Source: CAYXAA01 sp964462985
GTDB taxonomy: Bacteria > Pseudomonadota > Alphaproteobacteria > Rhizobiales > Stappiaceae
Length of the DNA: 41,498 nucleotides
Assembly (NCBI GenBank): GCA_964462985.1
Contig: CAYXAA010000039.1
Span: 1 to 41,498 of the forward strand
Direction: 5' to 3'
This document shows positions 8,115 through 16,139 of this stretch, piece after piece (within the stretch, counting starts at the first letter, position 1; every line of letters begins with the position of its first letter). A model generated the notes under the pieces. That model ran no database searches and was not told the origin of the DNA. It was given only the letters and a program-made list of their open reading frames with translations. Made by a program: the position numbers and the translations under genes.

Positions 8115-9644
8115 CTACCCGTTCACGAGCACAGAAAGGTCACCGAATTTCGCCCAGGCGAAACTGTTGTCACCCGGGACCGCCATGCGCGTAGCGAAAT
8201 AGATGTCGCGCCAGACACTGACCTGATCAGCGATGAAGGCGCTGATATGGGCGGTGTCGCCATAGGCGACACGCGTCCAGCCCGAAAAGCCCTCGCCGGT
8301 ACCGGGCTCGCGCCGCTCCTCGAAGAGCTCACGAGCTTCGGCGAGATCGCCAGCGATAACGATCGCAAAATCGATATCCTTGGCCTGATCATTGCTGATG
8401 AAGGCATTTGCGGAGAGCCGCACCGCCTGTGGCGGGCATGCCGCCGGGAGGCGGCCTATGGTGAGCCCCGTGTTCGGCGGATGACAACCGATGGCGCGTT
8501 CACCCGGCAGCGGCATGATTGCCGGAAAGTCGAACTCCACTTCACTCGTGTTTGCCAGCGTCGCCAGTTCCAGGATGCCCGGAGCGATCGGAAGATCCTG
8601 GAAACCACCCTCGGTGCCCGGCTGACGCGAGACTGGCGACAGGTAGTTGGTCCAGCTCGGCAGCGACACGCCCGGCATGCCGCACCAGACCTGCATGGCA
8701 AGGCTGTTCTTCATGAGCGGCGTGTTGGTTGCCGCATCGCGAATCTGGAACTGATCGATCGGCTGCATACCGCCAACCGAAAGCAGCGGCGTGTCCTCAT
8801 CGCCGTCCTCCAGCCGGATCCGGATTTCAAGGGTCCGGCGTAAGCCCGCCAGCGTTTGCGTCAGGCCCAGTATGTTCCAGCCGGTGACGAGATCGTCGGC
8901 CGGCACCAACCAACTGTCGACGATGCTCAGATCCTCCAGCGTCACCAACTGGGCGCGAAGACGCGAAGCGCTTCCTTGCGGCAGGCGCTCGAAATGAATC
9001 GCGATGCCGCTGACACCCGTACTCGCGACCGGCAGGATCTGGCAGATTCCCTCGGCGGAGGCGGCCGCCAGCACATTCGGCTGCGCGGGATCGGCGACTG
9101 GATCATTGGCAAACGCGAGATCGAAAGGCTGCAGACCGCGGCGGCTGAGATAGGATTCGACGGCGGCAAAACGGTTCTGCAGGTCGTCGTTGAGGCTGCG
9201 CAGCTGGCGCAGCTCCCTGTTGACGAGAACCAGTCGGCGCGCTCCGGCGGCCAGGGAATCGGCACCGCGACGAACCAGAAGAGCAAGAACCTCGATCGCC
9301 CGCTCTGGCGACCATTCCAGCACAGGGGGCTGAACTGGCATGCCATGCCGCTGCAACCACACTTGCAGACGCCGCTCGCTGCCGGACGACGCTGTCTCTA
9401 CAAGGATGGCAAGAGGCAGAAGTGGAACTTCCTGGACGGAGAACACGCCACCGTCGGCATCGGAAAACAGGGCATTGTCTCCCTGAAGACCTTCGAACCA
9501 GACGACACGTACCGCATTTCGTAGCGGAGCAGGAATGCTCTGCCGATCGACCCCCACAGCAATGAGAACAGCCTCCTTGAGCAGGGAGATCTCGCCGGAA
9601 CTCACTCCGGCGGAGAGTATGTCACGAGACGCGACAGCCGTCAT
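8115..9644 (-). CDS. Uncharacterised polysaccharide-cluster protein, possibly DUF6212-like
   Basis: I do not recognise this 509-residue protein with confidence; the middle resembles what I recall of DUF6212 proteins found beside polysaccharide genes in Hyphomicrobiales. The N-terminal third is alpha/beta, with short hydrophobic strands and no signal peptide. Residues about 140-185 form a heptad-like helix (R-R-L-V-L-V-N-R-E-L-R-Q-L-R-S-L-N-D-D-L-Q) followed by L-S-R-R-G-L-Q-P-F-D-L-A-F-A-N. The rest (about 190-509) is rich in beta-strand-forming residues, has several conserved-looking Trp (such as W-C-G-M-P-G-V-S-L-P-S-W) and may be two beta-sandwich modules. It is the first gene of the operon after an AT-rich promoter region. 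A role in recognising or assembling the polysaccharide is only inferred from position. Confidence 0.6.
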   Translation of the reverse strand: MTAVASRDILSAGVSSGEISLLKEAVLIAVGVDRQSIPAPLRNAVRVVWFEGLQGDNALFSDADGGVFSVQEVPLLPLAILVETASSGSERRLQVWLQRHGMPVQPPVLEWSPERAIEVLALLVRRGADSLAAGARRLVLVNRELRQLRSLNDDLQNRFAAVESYLSRRGLQPFDLAFANDPVADPAQPNVLAAASAEGICQILPVASTGVSGIAIHFERLPQGSASRLRAQLVTLEDLSIVDSWLVPADDLVTGWNILGLTQTLAGLRRTLEIRIRLEDGDEDTPLLSVGGMQPIDQFQIRDAATNTPLMKNSLAMQVWCGMPGVSLPSWTNYLSPVSRQPGTEGGFQDLPIAPGILELATLANTSEVEFDFPAIMPLPGERAIGCHPPNTGLTIGRLPAACPPQAVRLSANAFISNDQAKDIDFAIVIAGDLAEARELFEERREPGTGEGFSGWTRVAYGDTAHISAFIADQVSVWRDIYFATRMAVPGDNSFAWAKFGDLSVLVNG

Positions 9645-10052
9645 TCGACCCTCAACTTGTAGAGAAAATAATGTTTTACACCTGCACCCACAATCAAGTG
9701 CAGCTTACATTCTGTATATAACGCCAATGCGATACAATCGTGTTCGAATTGTGACTATGATACTTTGTTCAACAAGCGCATACTGAACAAAATTCCGGCA
9801 CAGTTTGCTCAAAATGTGGATATCTATTCTCTATTATTTCGAAATTGCAGATTATTTATAATCGAGATGTGGAAATTTTTCTGGGGCCGAATGCCTCAAA
9901 TCCCATCTGCCGCATCGCATAGCAGCGATGCGTCCCCGGAAACCGCGTATCCGCGACAACGGTAGCGAACTTCGGTTGCATCGATCAGGCTATGCTCCGC
10001 TCCACCCTGACGCCCGAAGCAGACGTGCCCCTGAGCACGAGCAGTGAGCACT
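9645..10052. promoter_or_regulatory. 408-base gene-free region: promoter of polysaccharide operon and 3' end of cbbR
   Basis: No credible gene is seen here. Bases about 9650-9890 are strikingly AT-rich against the surroundings and must hold the promoter of the minus-strand polysaccharide operon. Two inverted repeats lie close upstream of its start. CTGCAC 9682-9687 pairs with GTGCAG 9698-9703 (10-base spacer, about 40 bases from the start codon). ACAAT 9734-9738 pairs with ATTGT 9748-9752. Both are candidate operators. TATATA-like -10 sequences are present near 9715-9720 on the reverse strand, but I cannot assign a -35 with confidence. The right-hand part is normal GC and contains the hairpin at 9911-9932. 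Confidence 0.5.
9911..9932 (-). terminator. Hairpin downstream of cbbR
   Basis: CGCATCGC (9911-9918) and GCGATGCG (9925-9932) form a perfect 8-bp stem with a 6-base loop, 120 bases beyond the cbbR stop. It lies where a terminator would separate cbbR from the polysaccharide operon on the same strand. No clean T-run follows, so termination is tentative. Confidence 0.35.
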
Positions 10053-10982
10053 TCAAGCCGTCAGCGACGGAAAAATGGCCGACGTATGATCCGTGATCCA
10101 GTCGCGGACCTTCTCGGCGGCGGGACTCAGCGTCTGGCCCAGCCGCGACAGGATGTACCATTTTCGCATGATCGGCATGCCTGGACAGGCAAGTGCAACC
10201 AGCCGGCGGGTGCGAAGCTCCTCCGCCACGGTATGAGCCGAGATCAGTGCGACTCCCAAACCGCTGATGACAGCCTGCTTGATCGTCTCGTTCGACGACA
10301 TTTCGATCATCCGAATCTCACGGCCGCCGCCGATCTCATCAAGAAAGCGGGTGGCAAGGATCCGCGTGCCGGAGCCGGGCTCGCGCATGACGAAGCGCTG
10401 ATTCAGCAGTTCGTCGGTCGTCACAGTCGGTGCATTGGCGAGCGGATGGTCCGCGGCGGCTATGATGACATGGGGGTGATCTACAAGCGGGGTGGCATCC
10501 ACCAGCGGCTCGCGCGGCGGCCGTCCCATGATGCAGAGGTCGAATTCGCCTCGCCCCAGCGCGGCGATCGTCTCTGCCCGATTCGCCACCTTTAGAATGA
10601 CCTCGACCCCGGGCATCTCCGCCTGAAGCAGGGCAACGATGCGTGGAGCAAAATATTTCGCCGTGCTCACGACACCGAGGACGACGCTGCCGGTCAAACC
10701 GCGATCAAGGGCGTTGATCGTCAGGATCGCCCTCTCCAGACACGCGCGCACCTCCTCATAGGCGACGAGCAGCGCCTCGCCCTGGGCCGTCGGCGTGTTT
10801 CGCTCACGCCCCTCCCGGGCGAGGAGAGGCGAACCGATCGCCTCTTCCAACAGCTTCAGCTGGCTGTGCACAGCCGGCCCGGTGAGGTTCAGCCGCTCCG
10901 CCGCCGACGAAATGGTGCCCTCGGCCACCACCATATGGAGCGACCGAAGCTGCTTGAGAGTGATCTGATCAAGTCGATGCAA
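10053..10982 (-). CDS. cbbR: CbbR, LysR-type regulator of the Calvin operon
   Basis: A 309-residue LysR-type regulator. The N-terminal winged helix (about 5-65) reads L-K-Q-L-R-S-L-H-M-V-V-A-E-G-T-I-S-S-A-A-E-R-L-N-L-T-G-P-A-V-H-S-Q-L-K-L-L-E, typical of CbbR/CysB-like proteins. A periplasmic-binding-like effector domain follows (about 90-300). It is divergent from cbbF with a 113-base shared region containing a LysR T-N-A motif, the classic CbbR arrangement. CbbR activates cbb transcription and senses metabolites such as RuBP, NADPH or ATP in other bacteria. The start is an unusual TTG at 10982, preceded 5 bases upstream by AAGGA; no ATG or GTG fits the N-terminus better. Confidence 0.92.
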   Translation of the reverse strand: MHRLDQITLKQLRSLHMVVAEGTISSAAERLNLTGPAVHSQLKLLEEAIGSPLLAREGRERNTPTAQGEALLVAYEEVRACLERAILTINALDRGLTGSVVLGVVSTAKYFAPRIVALLQAEMPGVEVILKVANRAETIAALGRGEFDLCIMGRPPREPLVDATPLVDHPHVIIAAADHPLANAPTVTTDELLNQRFVMREPGSGTRILATRFLDEIGGGREIRMIEMSSNETIKQAVISGLGVALISAHTVAEELRTRRLVALACPGMPIMRKWYILSRLGQTLSPAAEKVRDWITDHTSAIFPSLTA

Positions 10983-10995
10983 AATTTTCCTTACT

Positions 10996-11008
10996 TCATG
11001 ATCAATAA
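10996..11008. promoter_or_regulatory. Candidate CbbR binding site (TNA-N7-TNA)
   Basis: TCA-TGATCAA-TAA at 10996-11008 matches the LysR/CbbR core TNA-N7-TNA and contains the palindrome TGATCA. It lies in the cbbR-cbbF intergenic region, 14 bases from the cbbR start and about 88 bases before the cbbF start, within an AT-rich patch. This position fits both cbbR autoregulation and cbbF activation (inference). A second, less perfect TCA-N8-TTA follows at 11011-11024. Confidence 0.5.
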
Positions 11009-11095
11009 TTTCAAATTTTCTTTAGCATCGGGGTCCGCAAAGATCAACGGCACCACCGGGCTTGGAGAACCGGCGAGGATGTGGAGGCCTCACCA

Positions 11096-12100
11096 ATGAT
11101 GCCGGACGCAGACATAGACGCGACCTCAATCCCGCAGGAACTGCGAGGCACAATGGCAGCCCTTTGTAGGGTCGCCGGGTGGCTGTCTCAGACGATCGCC
11201 GACGGTCCACTGACCGCGCAGCTGGGTGAAAGCGTCGGCAACAATTCCGACGGCGATGTGCAGAAGACGCTCGACGTCATGGCGGACAAGGCCTTCGCCG
11301 AGGCCTTGGTGGACGTCGGTATTCGCTGGTACAGCTCGGAGGAGCGCGAATCGGTAGCGACCATCGACCGCGACGGCGGCCTAGCGCTCGCAATCGACCC
11401 GCTCGACGGCTCCTCGAATATCGACGTCAACGTCTCCATCGGCACGATTTTCGGTATTCAGCCGGCGCTCGATGACGCGGAAGCAACGTACCTGCGCCCC
11501 GGACACCATCTGATCGCCTCTGGCTATTTCATCTATGGTCCTCAGACCGCACTGGTGGTGACCTTCGGCGATGGCGTGCGGCAGTTCATTCTCGACCGGG
11601 CCGACCGCATGTTCAAAGAGGTCGAATGCGCCCGGCTCATCGCGTCACACGCCAGCGAGTTCGCCATCAACGCCTCGAACTACCGGCACTGGCCCAAGCC
11701 GATCCGCGCCTATATCGACGACTGCCTCGCCGGTGCCGACGGTCCGCGCGGCAAGAACTTCAACATGCGCTGGGTGGCCTCTCTGGTGGCCGAAACTCAT
11801 CGCATCATGGGCCGCGGCGGCATATTCCTTTATCCGTCCGATGCCCGAAAGGGTTACGAACAGGGACGGCTGCGTCTTGTCTATGAGTGCGCACCAATCG
11901 CCTACCTGATCGAACAGGCCGGCGGCAAGGCAACGACCGGGACGGACCGTATCCTCGACCGCCGTCCGACCGGCCTCCATGCCCGAACGCCCTTCGTGTT
12001 CGGCACCGCCGATCTGGTCGACCGGGTCATCAGCTACCACGACCTGCCCGACCACGAAGTCTCAGCCCTGTTCGGCAACCGCGGCCTGTTCCGCGCCTGA
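11096..12100 (+). CDS. cbbF: Fructose-1,6-bisphosphatase (class I), Calvin cycle
   Basis: A 334-residue class I fructose-bisphosphatase (likely also acting on sedoheptulose-1,7-bisphosphate, as CbbF proteins do). The metal/phosphate signature D-P-L-D-G-S-S-N-I-D-V-N-V-S-I-G-T-I-F is intact, preceded by the Y-S-S-E-E-R-E acidic loop, and the sugar-phosphate-binding region N-M-R-W-V-A-S-L-V-A-E follows. The ATG at 11096 is chosen because GGAGG (11083-11087) sits 8 bases upstream; a GTG at 11081 in the same frame overlaps that site and is unlikely. This is the first gene of the cbb operon, directed by the divergent CbbR. Confidence 0.95.
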   Translation: MMPDADIDATSIPQELRGTMAALCRVAGWLSQTIADGPLTAQLGESVGNNSDGDVQKTLDVMADKAFAEALVDVGIRWYSSEERESVATIDRDGGLALAIDPLDGSSNIDVNVSIGTIFGIQPALDDAEATYLRPGHHLIASGYFIYGPQTALVVTFGDGVRQFILDRADRMFKEVECARLIASHASEFAINASNYRHWPKPIRAYIDDCLAGADGPRGKNFNMRWVASLVAETHRIMGRGGIFLYPSDARKGYEQGRLRLVYECAPIAYLIEQAGGKATTGTDRILDRRPTGLHARTPFVFGTADLVDRVISYHDLPDHEVSALFGNRGLFRA

Positions 12101-12122
12101 CAGCCCCATCGGAAAGAATACC

Positions 12123-12995
12123 ATGTCCAAGCTGCACCCGATTATCTCCGTCACCGGCTCCTCCGGCGCAGGCACCACGACGGTCAAGAACACCTTCGAC
12201 CAGATCTTTCGCCGTGAGGGGATCAAGGCTGTCTCGATCGAGGGCGACGCTTTCCATCGCTACGACCGCGCGGCGATGCAGGCCGAGCTTGCGGCCCGCA
12301 AGGAGGCCGGCGACGAGACGTTCAGTCATTTCAGCTACGACGCCAACGAGCTGGAAAAACTCGAGGCGGTGTTTCGCACCTACGGCGAATCCGGCCGCGG
12401 CGAGACGCGCCACTACGTGCACGATGACGAGGAAGCAGAACGGTATGGATCTCCTCCGGGGACGTTCACCCGGTGGGAACCGTTCGAAAGCGGCTCCGAC
12501 CTCCTGTTTTACGAGGGCCTGCACGGTGCGGTCGTCAACGAACGGGTCAACATCGCCGCCCTCGCCGATCTCAAGATCGGCGTCGTCCCGGTCATCAACC
12601 TCGAATGGATCCAGAAGATCCACCGCGACAAGGCCAGGCGTGGTTATTCGACGGAGGCAGTCACCAACACGATCCTGCGCCGCATGCATGCCTATGTGCA
12701 TTGTATCTGTCCGCAGTTCAGCCAGACCGACATCAATTTCCAGCGCGTGCCGGTGGTCGACACGTCGAATCCGTTCATCGCCCGCTGGATTCCAACGCCG
12801 GACGAAAGCCTCGTCGTTATCCGGTTCCGGAACCCGCGCGGCATCGATTTCCAGTACCTGACCGCAATGATCCACGGCAGTTGGATGACGCGAGCCAATT
12901 CGCTGGTGATTCCCGGCGGCAAGATGGACCTCGCGATGCAGCTCATCTTCACGCCGATGATCATTCGGCTCGTTCACGAATCCAAGCGCGCCTGA
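12123..12995 (+). CDS. cbbP: Phosphoribulokinase
   Basis: A 290-residue proteobacterial-type phosphoribulokinase, which makes the RuBisCO substrate ribulose-1,5-bisphosphate from ribulose-5-phosphate and ATP. The P-loop G-S-S-G-A-G-T-T is at residues 12-19. The catalytic-region motif E-G-D-A-F-H-R-Y-D-R and the Walker-B-like L-L-F-Y-E-G-L-H-G follow, as in the Rhodobacter enzyme. The length matches the octameric, NADH-activated bacterial class. The gene begins 22 bases after cbbF. Confidence 0.96.
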   Translation: MSKLHPIISVTGSSGAGTTTVKNTFDQIFRREGIKAVSIEGDAFHRYDRAAMQAELAARKEAGDETFSHFSYDANELEKLEAVFRTYGESGRGETRHYVHDDEEAERYGSPPGTFTRWEPFESGSDLLFYEGLHGAVVNERVNIAALADLKIGVVPVINLEWIQKIHRDKARRGYSTEAVTNTILRRMHAYVHCICPQFSQTDINFQRVPVVDTSNPFIARWIPTPDESLVVIRFRNPRGIDFQYLTAMIHGSWMTRANSLVIPGGKMDLAMQLIFTPMIIRLVHESKRA

Positions 12996-13006
12996 GGGGA
13001 GAGCCG

Positions 13007-15013
13007 ATGAACGTCCAATCTCGCGTGACCGCCAACGAAACGGCGATGGCCAACGCCATCCGCGTCCTCGCCATGGACGCGGTGCAGGCGGCGAACTCCG
13101 GCCACCCGGGCGCACCGATGGGGCTCGCTGACGTCGCAACGGTGCTGTTCAACCGCTTCGTCAGGATCGATCCGGCCGATCCCTCCTGGCCCGACCGCGA
13201 CCGTGTCGTGCTCAGCGCCGGTCACGGCTCGATGCTGCTTTATGCGATCCACCACCTGCTCGGCTACGATGACATGGACGCGGCGCAGCTCCGCAATTTC
13301 CGTCAGCTCGGCTCCCGCACCGCCGGCCATCCGGAATTCGGTCACGCCAAGGGGATCGAGACCACAACGGGTCCGCTCGGCCAGGGCATTGCCACCGCCG
13401 TCGGTATGGCACTCGCCGAGCGCATGCACAACGCCCGGTTCGGAGACGAGCTGGTCGATCACTACACCTACGTGCTCGCCGGTGATGGATGTCTCATGGA
13501 AGGCATCAGCCATGAAGCGATCGACCTTGCCGGCCATCTTGGCCTCGGTCGGCTGATCGTCTTCTGGGACGACAACAGAATCACCATCGACGGCCCCACC
13601 GACCTTTCGACCTCCATGGATCAGAAGAAGCGGTTCGAAGCTGCCGGCTGGCATGTCCGCTCCGTCGACGGACACGACAGGGACGCCATTGCTGCCGCGA
13701 TCGTGGCGGCCAGGACCGAGGCCGATCGCCCTTCCCTGATCGCCTGCCGCACCGTGATCGGCAAAGGCGCCCCTAACAAGGCGGGCAGCCCGAAGGTGCA
13801 CGGCGCACCGCTCGGGGAAGACGAGGTCGCGGCGGCTCGGGAAGCGCTGAACTGGCCGCACCCGCCGTTCGAGGTGCCCGCCGAAGTGCGGGAAGGCTGG
13901 CGCGCCATCGCGGCGCGCGGCGCGGCCGCTCGGGCGGTGTGGGAGGCACGCAAGGCGCGAAGCAGCAAGGCGGTGGATTTCGATGCCTCGTTGACGCGGC
14001 CGAACCTTGAGATGCTGGCCCAGGCCATGGTGGCTCACAAGCGCCGAATCTCCGAGGAGGCGCCGAAGGTGGCGACGCGCAAGGCCTCGCAAATGGCGAT
14101 CGAGGTCGTCAGCGCGAGTCTACCGAACGTCGTTGGCGGCTCGGCGGACCTGACGGACTCCAACAACACCCGCGCAAAGGCGATGCGACCGATCACCCGC
14201 GGCGACTATTCGGGCAACTACATCCACTACGGCGTCCGCGAACATGCCATGGCAGCAGCGATGAACGGCATCGCTCTGCACAAGGGCTTCTTCACCTACG
14301 GCGGCACGTTTCTGGTCTTCGCTGACTATTGCCGGCCTGCGATCCGGCTCGCGGCGCTGATGGGCGTCCCCCTGACTTTTGTCATGACGCACGATTCGAT
14401 CGGCCTCGGCGAGGATGGGCCGACACATCAACCGGTAGAGACCATCGCCGGACTGCGGGCCACACCAAATCTCACCGTCATCCGCCCGGCGGATGCAGTG
14501 GAAACAGCCGAGGCCTGGCAGATCGCCGTGGCGGCGACGGCCACGCCCACTGTGCTCTGCCTGTCACGGCAGAACCTGCCGACGGTTCGCACCGACCATA
14601 CCGACACCAACCTGACGGCGCTCGGCGCTTATGTGCTGCGCGAGCCCGGCGGCGGCCGGGACGCAACGCTGATCGCGACCGGTTCCGAAGTCGAAATCGC
14701 GCTGGCAGCCGCCGACCAATTGGCCACGGAGGGCATCCGCGCCGCGGTCGTCTCCGCGCCGAGCTTCGAGCTCTTTGCCGCCCAACCGCGGGAATATCAG
14801 GCTCGGGTGCGCGGTGCGGCGCCGCGCGTCGGTGTCGAGGCCGCGGTGCGCCAGGGCTGGGATCTTTTTCTCGACCGCAACGATGGCTTCGTAGGCATGA
14901 CCGGCTTCGGCGCCTCCGCCCCTGCGGCCGATCTCTACCGGCACTTCGGCATCACTGCCGACGCCGTTGCCGACGCGGTCAAGTGCCGGGTCGAGCGGAC
15001 CAGGAGAGTCTGA
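13007..15013 (+). CDS. cbbT: Transketolase
   Basis: A 668-residue transketolase that rearranges sugar phosphates to regenerate pentose phosphates in the Calvin cycle. The N-terminal pyrophosphate-binding domain shows N-S-G-H-P-G-A-P-M-G and the thiamine-diphosphate motif starting G-D-G (159-161) in A-G-D-G-C-L-M-E-G-I-S-H-E-A. The pyrimidine-binding domain carries the G-V-R-E-H-A-M-A-A-A-M-N-G catalytic Glu region and D-S-I-G-L-G-E-D-G-P-T-H-Q-P. A C-terminal domain follows. The start is placed at ATG 13007 after GAGGGGA; the frame is open further upstream, but that part overlaps cbbP and is not transketolase-like. It follows cbbP by 11 bases. Confidence 0.96.
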   Translation: MNVQSRVTANETAMANAIRVLAMDAVQAANSGHPGAPMGLADVATVLFNRFVRIDPADPSWPDRDRVVLSAGHGSMLLYAIHHLLGYDDMDAAQLRNFRQLGSRTAGHPEFGHAKGIETTTGPLGQGIATAVGMALAERMHNARFGDELVDHYTYVLAGDGCLMEGISHEAIDLAGHLGLGRLIVFWDDNRITIDGPTDLSTSMDQKKRFEAAGWHVRSVDGHDRDAIAAAIVAARTEADRPSLIACRTVIGKGAPNKAGSPKVHGAPLGEDEVAAAREALNWPHPPFEVPAEVREGWRAIAARGAAARAVWEARKARSSKAVDFDASLTRPNLEMLAQAMVAHKRRISEEAPKVATRKASQMAIEVVSASLPNVVGGSADLTDSNNTRAKAMRPITRGDYSGNYIHYGVREHAMAAAMNGIALHKGFFTYGGTFLVFADYCRPAIRLAALMGVPLTFVMTHDSIGLGEDGPTHQPVETIAGLRATPNLTVIRPADAVETAEAWQIAVAATATPTVLCLSRQNLPTVRTDHTDTNLTALGAYVLREPGGGRDATLIATGSEVEIALAAADQLATEGIRAAVVSAPSFELFAAQPREYQARVRGAAPRVGVEAAVRQGWDLFLDRNDGFVGMTGFGASAPAADLYRHFGITADAVADAVKCRVERTRRV

Positions 15014-15039
15014 TCGCGCACGGCTCAAAGGAGAACATC

Positions 15040-16119
15040 ATGGCGCTCATCACGTTGAGACAATTGCTCGACCATGCCGCTGAAGGCGGCTACGGCGTGC
15101 CCGCCTTCAACATCAACAACATGGAGCAGGGACTTGCCATCCTGCGCGCGGCCGCGGCCTGCGACGCACCGGTGATCCTGCAGGCAAGCCGCGGCGCCCG
15201 GACCTATGCCGGCGACATCATGCTTCGCCATTTGGTGCAGGCGCTTACCGAGATGTTCCCGGACATCCCGATCGTCCTGCATCAGGATCATGGCAACAAC
15301 GACGCGACCTGCCTCAGCGCCATCCGTCACGGCTTCACCAGCGTCATGATGGACGGCTCGCTGGAGGAGGACATGAAGACCCCGGCCTCCTACGACTACA
15401 ACGTGGCGATCACCCGCCGCGTCACCAAGGCCGCACACGCCGTTGGCGCATCGGTCGAAGGCGAGCTCGGCGTGCTCGGTTCGCTGGAAACCGGCGAAGC
15501 GGCGGCCGAGGACGGCTCCGGGGCCGAAGGCACGCTCGACCACTCCCAGCTTCTAACCGATCCGGATCAGGCGGTCGATTTCGTGATGGCCACCAAATGT
15601 GATGCGCTGGCCATCGCCTGCGGCACCAGCCACGGCGCATACAAGTTCAGCCGCGAACCGGACGGCGAGATCCTGTCGATGTCCACCATCGCAGCGATCC
15701 ACGAGAGGCTGCCGAACACACACCTCGTCATGCACGGCTCGTCGTCGGTGCCGCAGCATCTGCAGGACCTCATCAACGCCTACGGCGGTGCCATGCCGCA
15801 GACCTACGGTGTACCCGTCGAGGAGATCGAACGCGGCATCAGGATGGGCGTGCGCAAGGTCAACATCGACACCGACTGCCGCATGGCGATGACAGGGCAG
15901 TTCCGCAAGGTCGCCGCCGAGAAACCCGGCGAGTTCGACCCGCGCAAGTTCATGATCCCCGCCATGGCCGAACTCGAGGCGCTGTGCAGCGACCGTTTCG
16001 AACGCTTCGGCACCGCCGGCCAAGCCGGCAGGATCAAGCCGATTTCCATGGATGACATGGCCAGGCGCTACGCCGCCGGCACCCTCGATCCGCAGATCGT
16101 CGCCGCCCGGGCGGCATAG
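15040..16119 (+). CDS. cbbA: Class II fructose-bisphosphate aldolase, Calvin type
   Basis: A 359-residue class II (zinc) fructose-1,6-bisphosphate aldolase of the CbbA subtype. The metal site is visible in L-H-Q-D-H-G (His81, Asp83, His84) and the later G-E-L-G-V-L-G and L-V-M-H-G-S-S-S-V-P blocks; the C-terminal phosphate loop reads V-N-I-D-T-D-C-R. It condenses triose phosphates to fructose- or sedoheptulose-bisphosphate. The ATG at 15040 is preceded by AAAGGAG; the frame is open further upstream inside cbbT, but that part is not aldolase-like. It lies 26 bases after cbbT. Confidence 0.96.
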   Translation: MALITLRQLLDHAAEGGYGVPAFNINNMEQGLAILRAAAACDAPVILQASRGARTYAGDIMLRHLVQALTEMFPDIPIVLHQDHGNNDATCLSAIRHGFTSVMMDGSLEEDMKTPASYDYNVAITRRVTKAAHAVGASVEGELGVLGSLETGEAAAEDGSGAEGTLDHSQLLTDPDQAVDFVMATKCDALAIACGTSHGAYKFSREPDGEILSMSTIAAIHERLPNTHLVMHGSSSVPQHLQDLINAYGGAMPQTYGVPVEEIERGIRMGVRKVNIDTDCRMAMTGQFRKVAAEKPGEFDPRKFMIPAMAELEALCSDRFERFGTAGQAGRIKPISMDDMARRYAAGTLDPQIVAARAA

Positions 16120-16139
16120 GGACCAAGGAGGCCCAGCCG

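Noticed and set aside
9765..9965. Small plus-strand frame in the AT-rich gap
   Set aside because: It has no ribosome site and protein-unlike composition, and lies where the polysaccharide promoter must be.
11081..11095. Upstream GTG start for cbbF
   Set aside because: It overlaps the GGAGG ribosome site that serves the ATG at 11096, and the added residues are not fructose-bisphosphatase-like.
12030..14092. Two long minus-strand open frames opposite cbbP and cbbT
   Set aside because: They are antisense to textbook Calvin genes; their composition is typical of third-position GC shadow frames.
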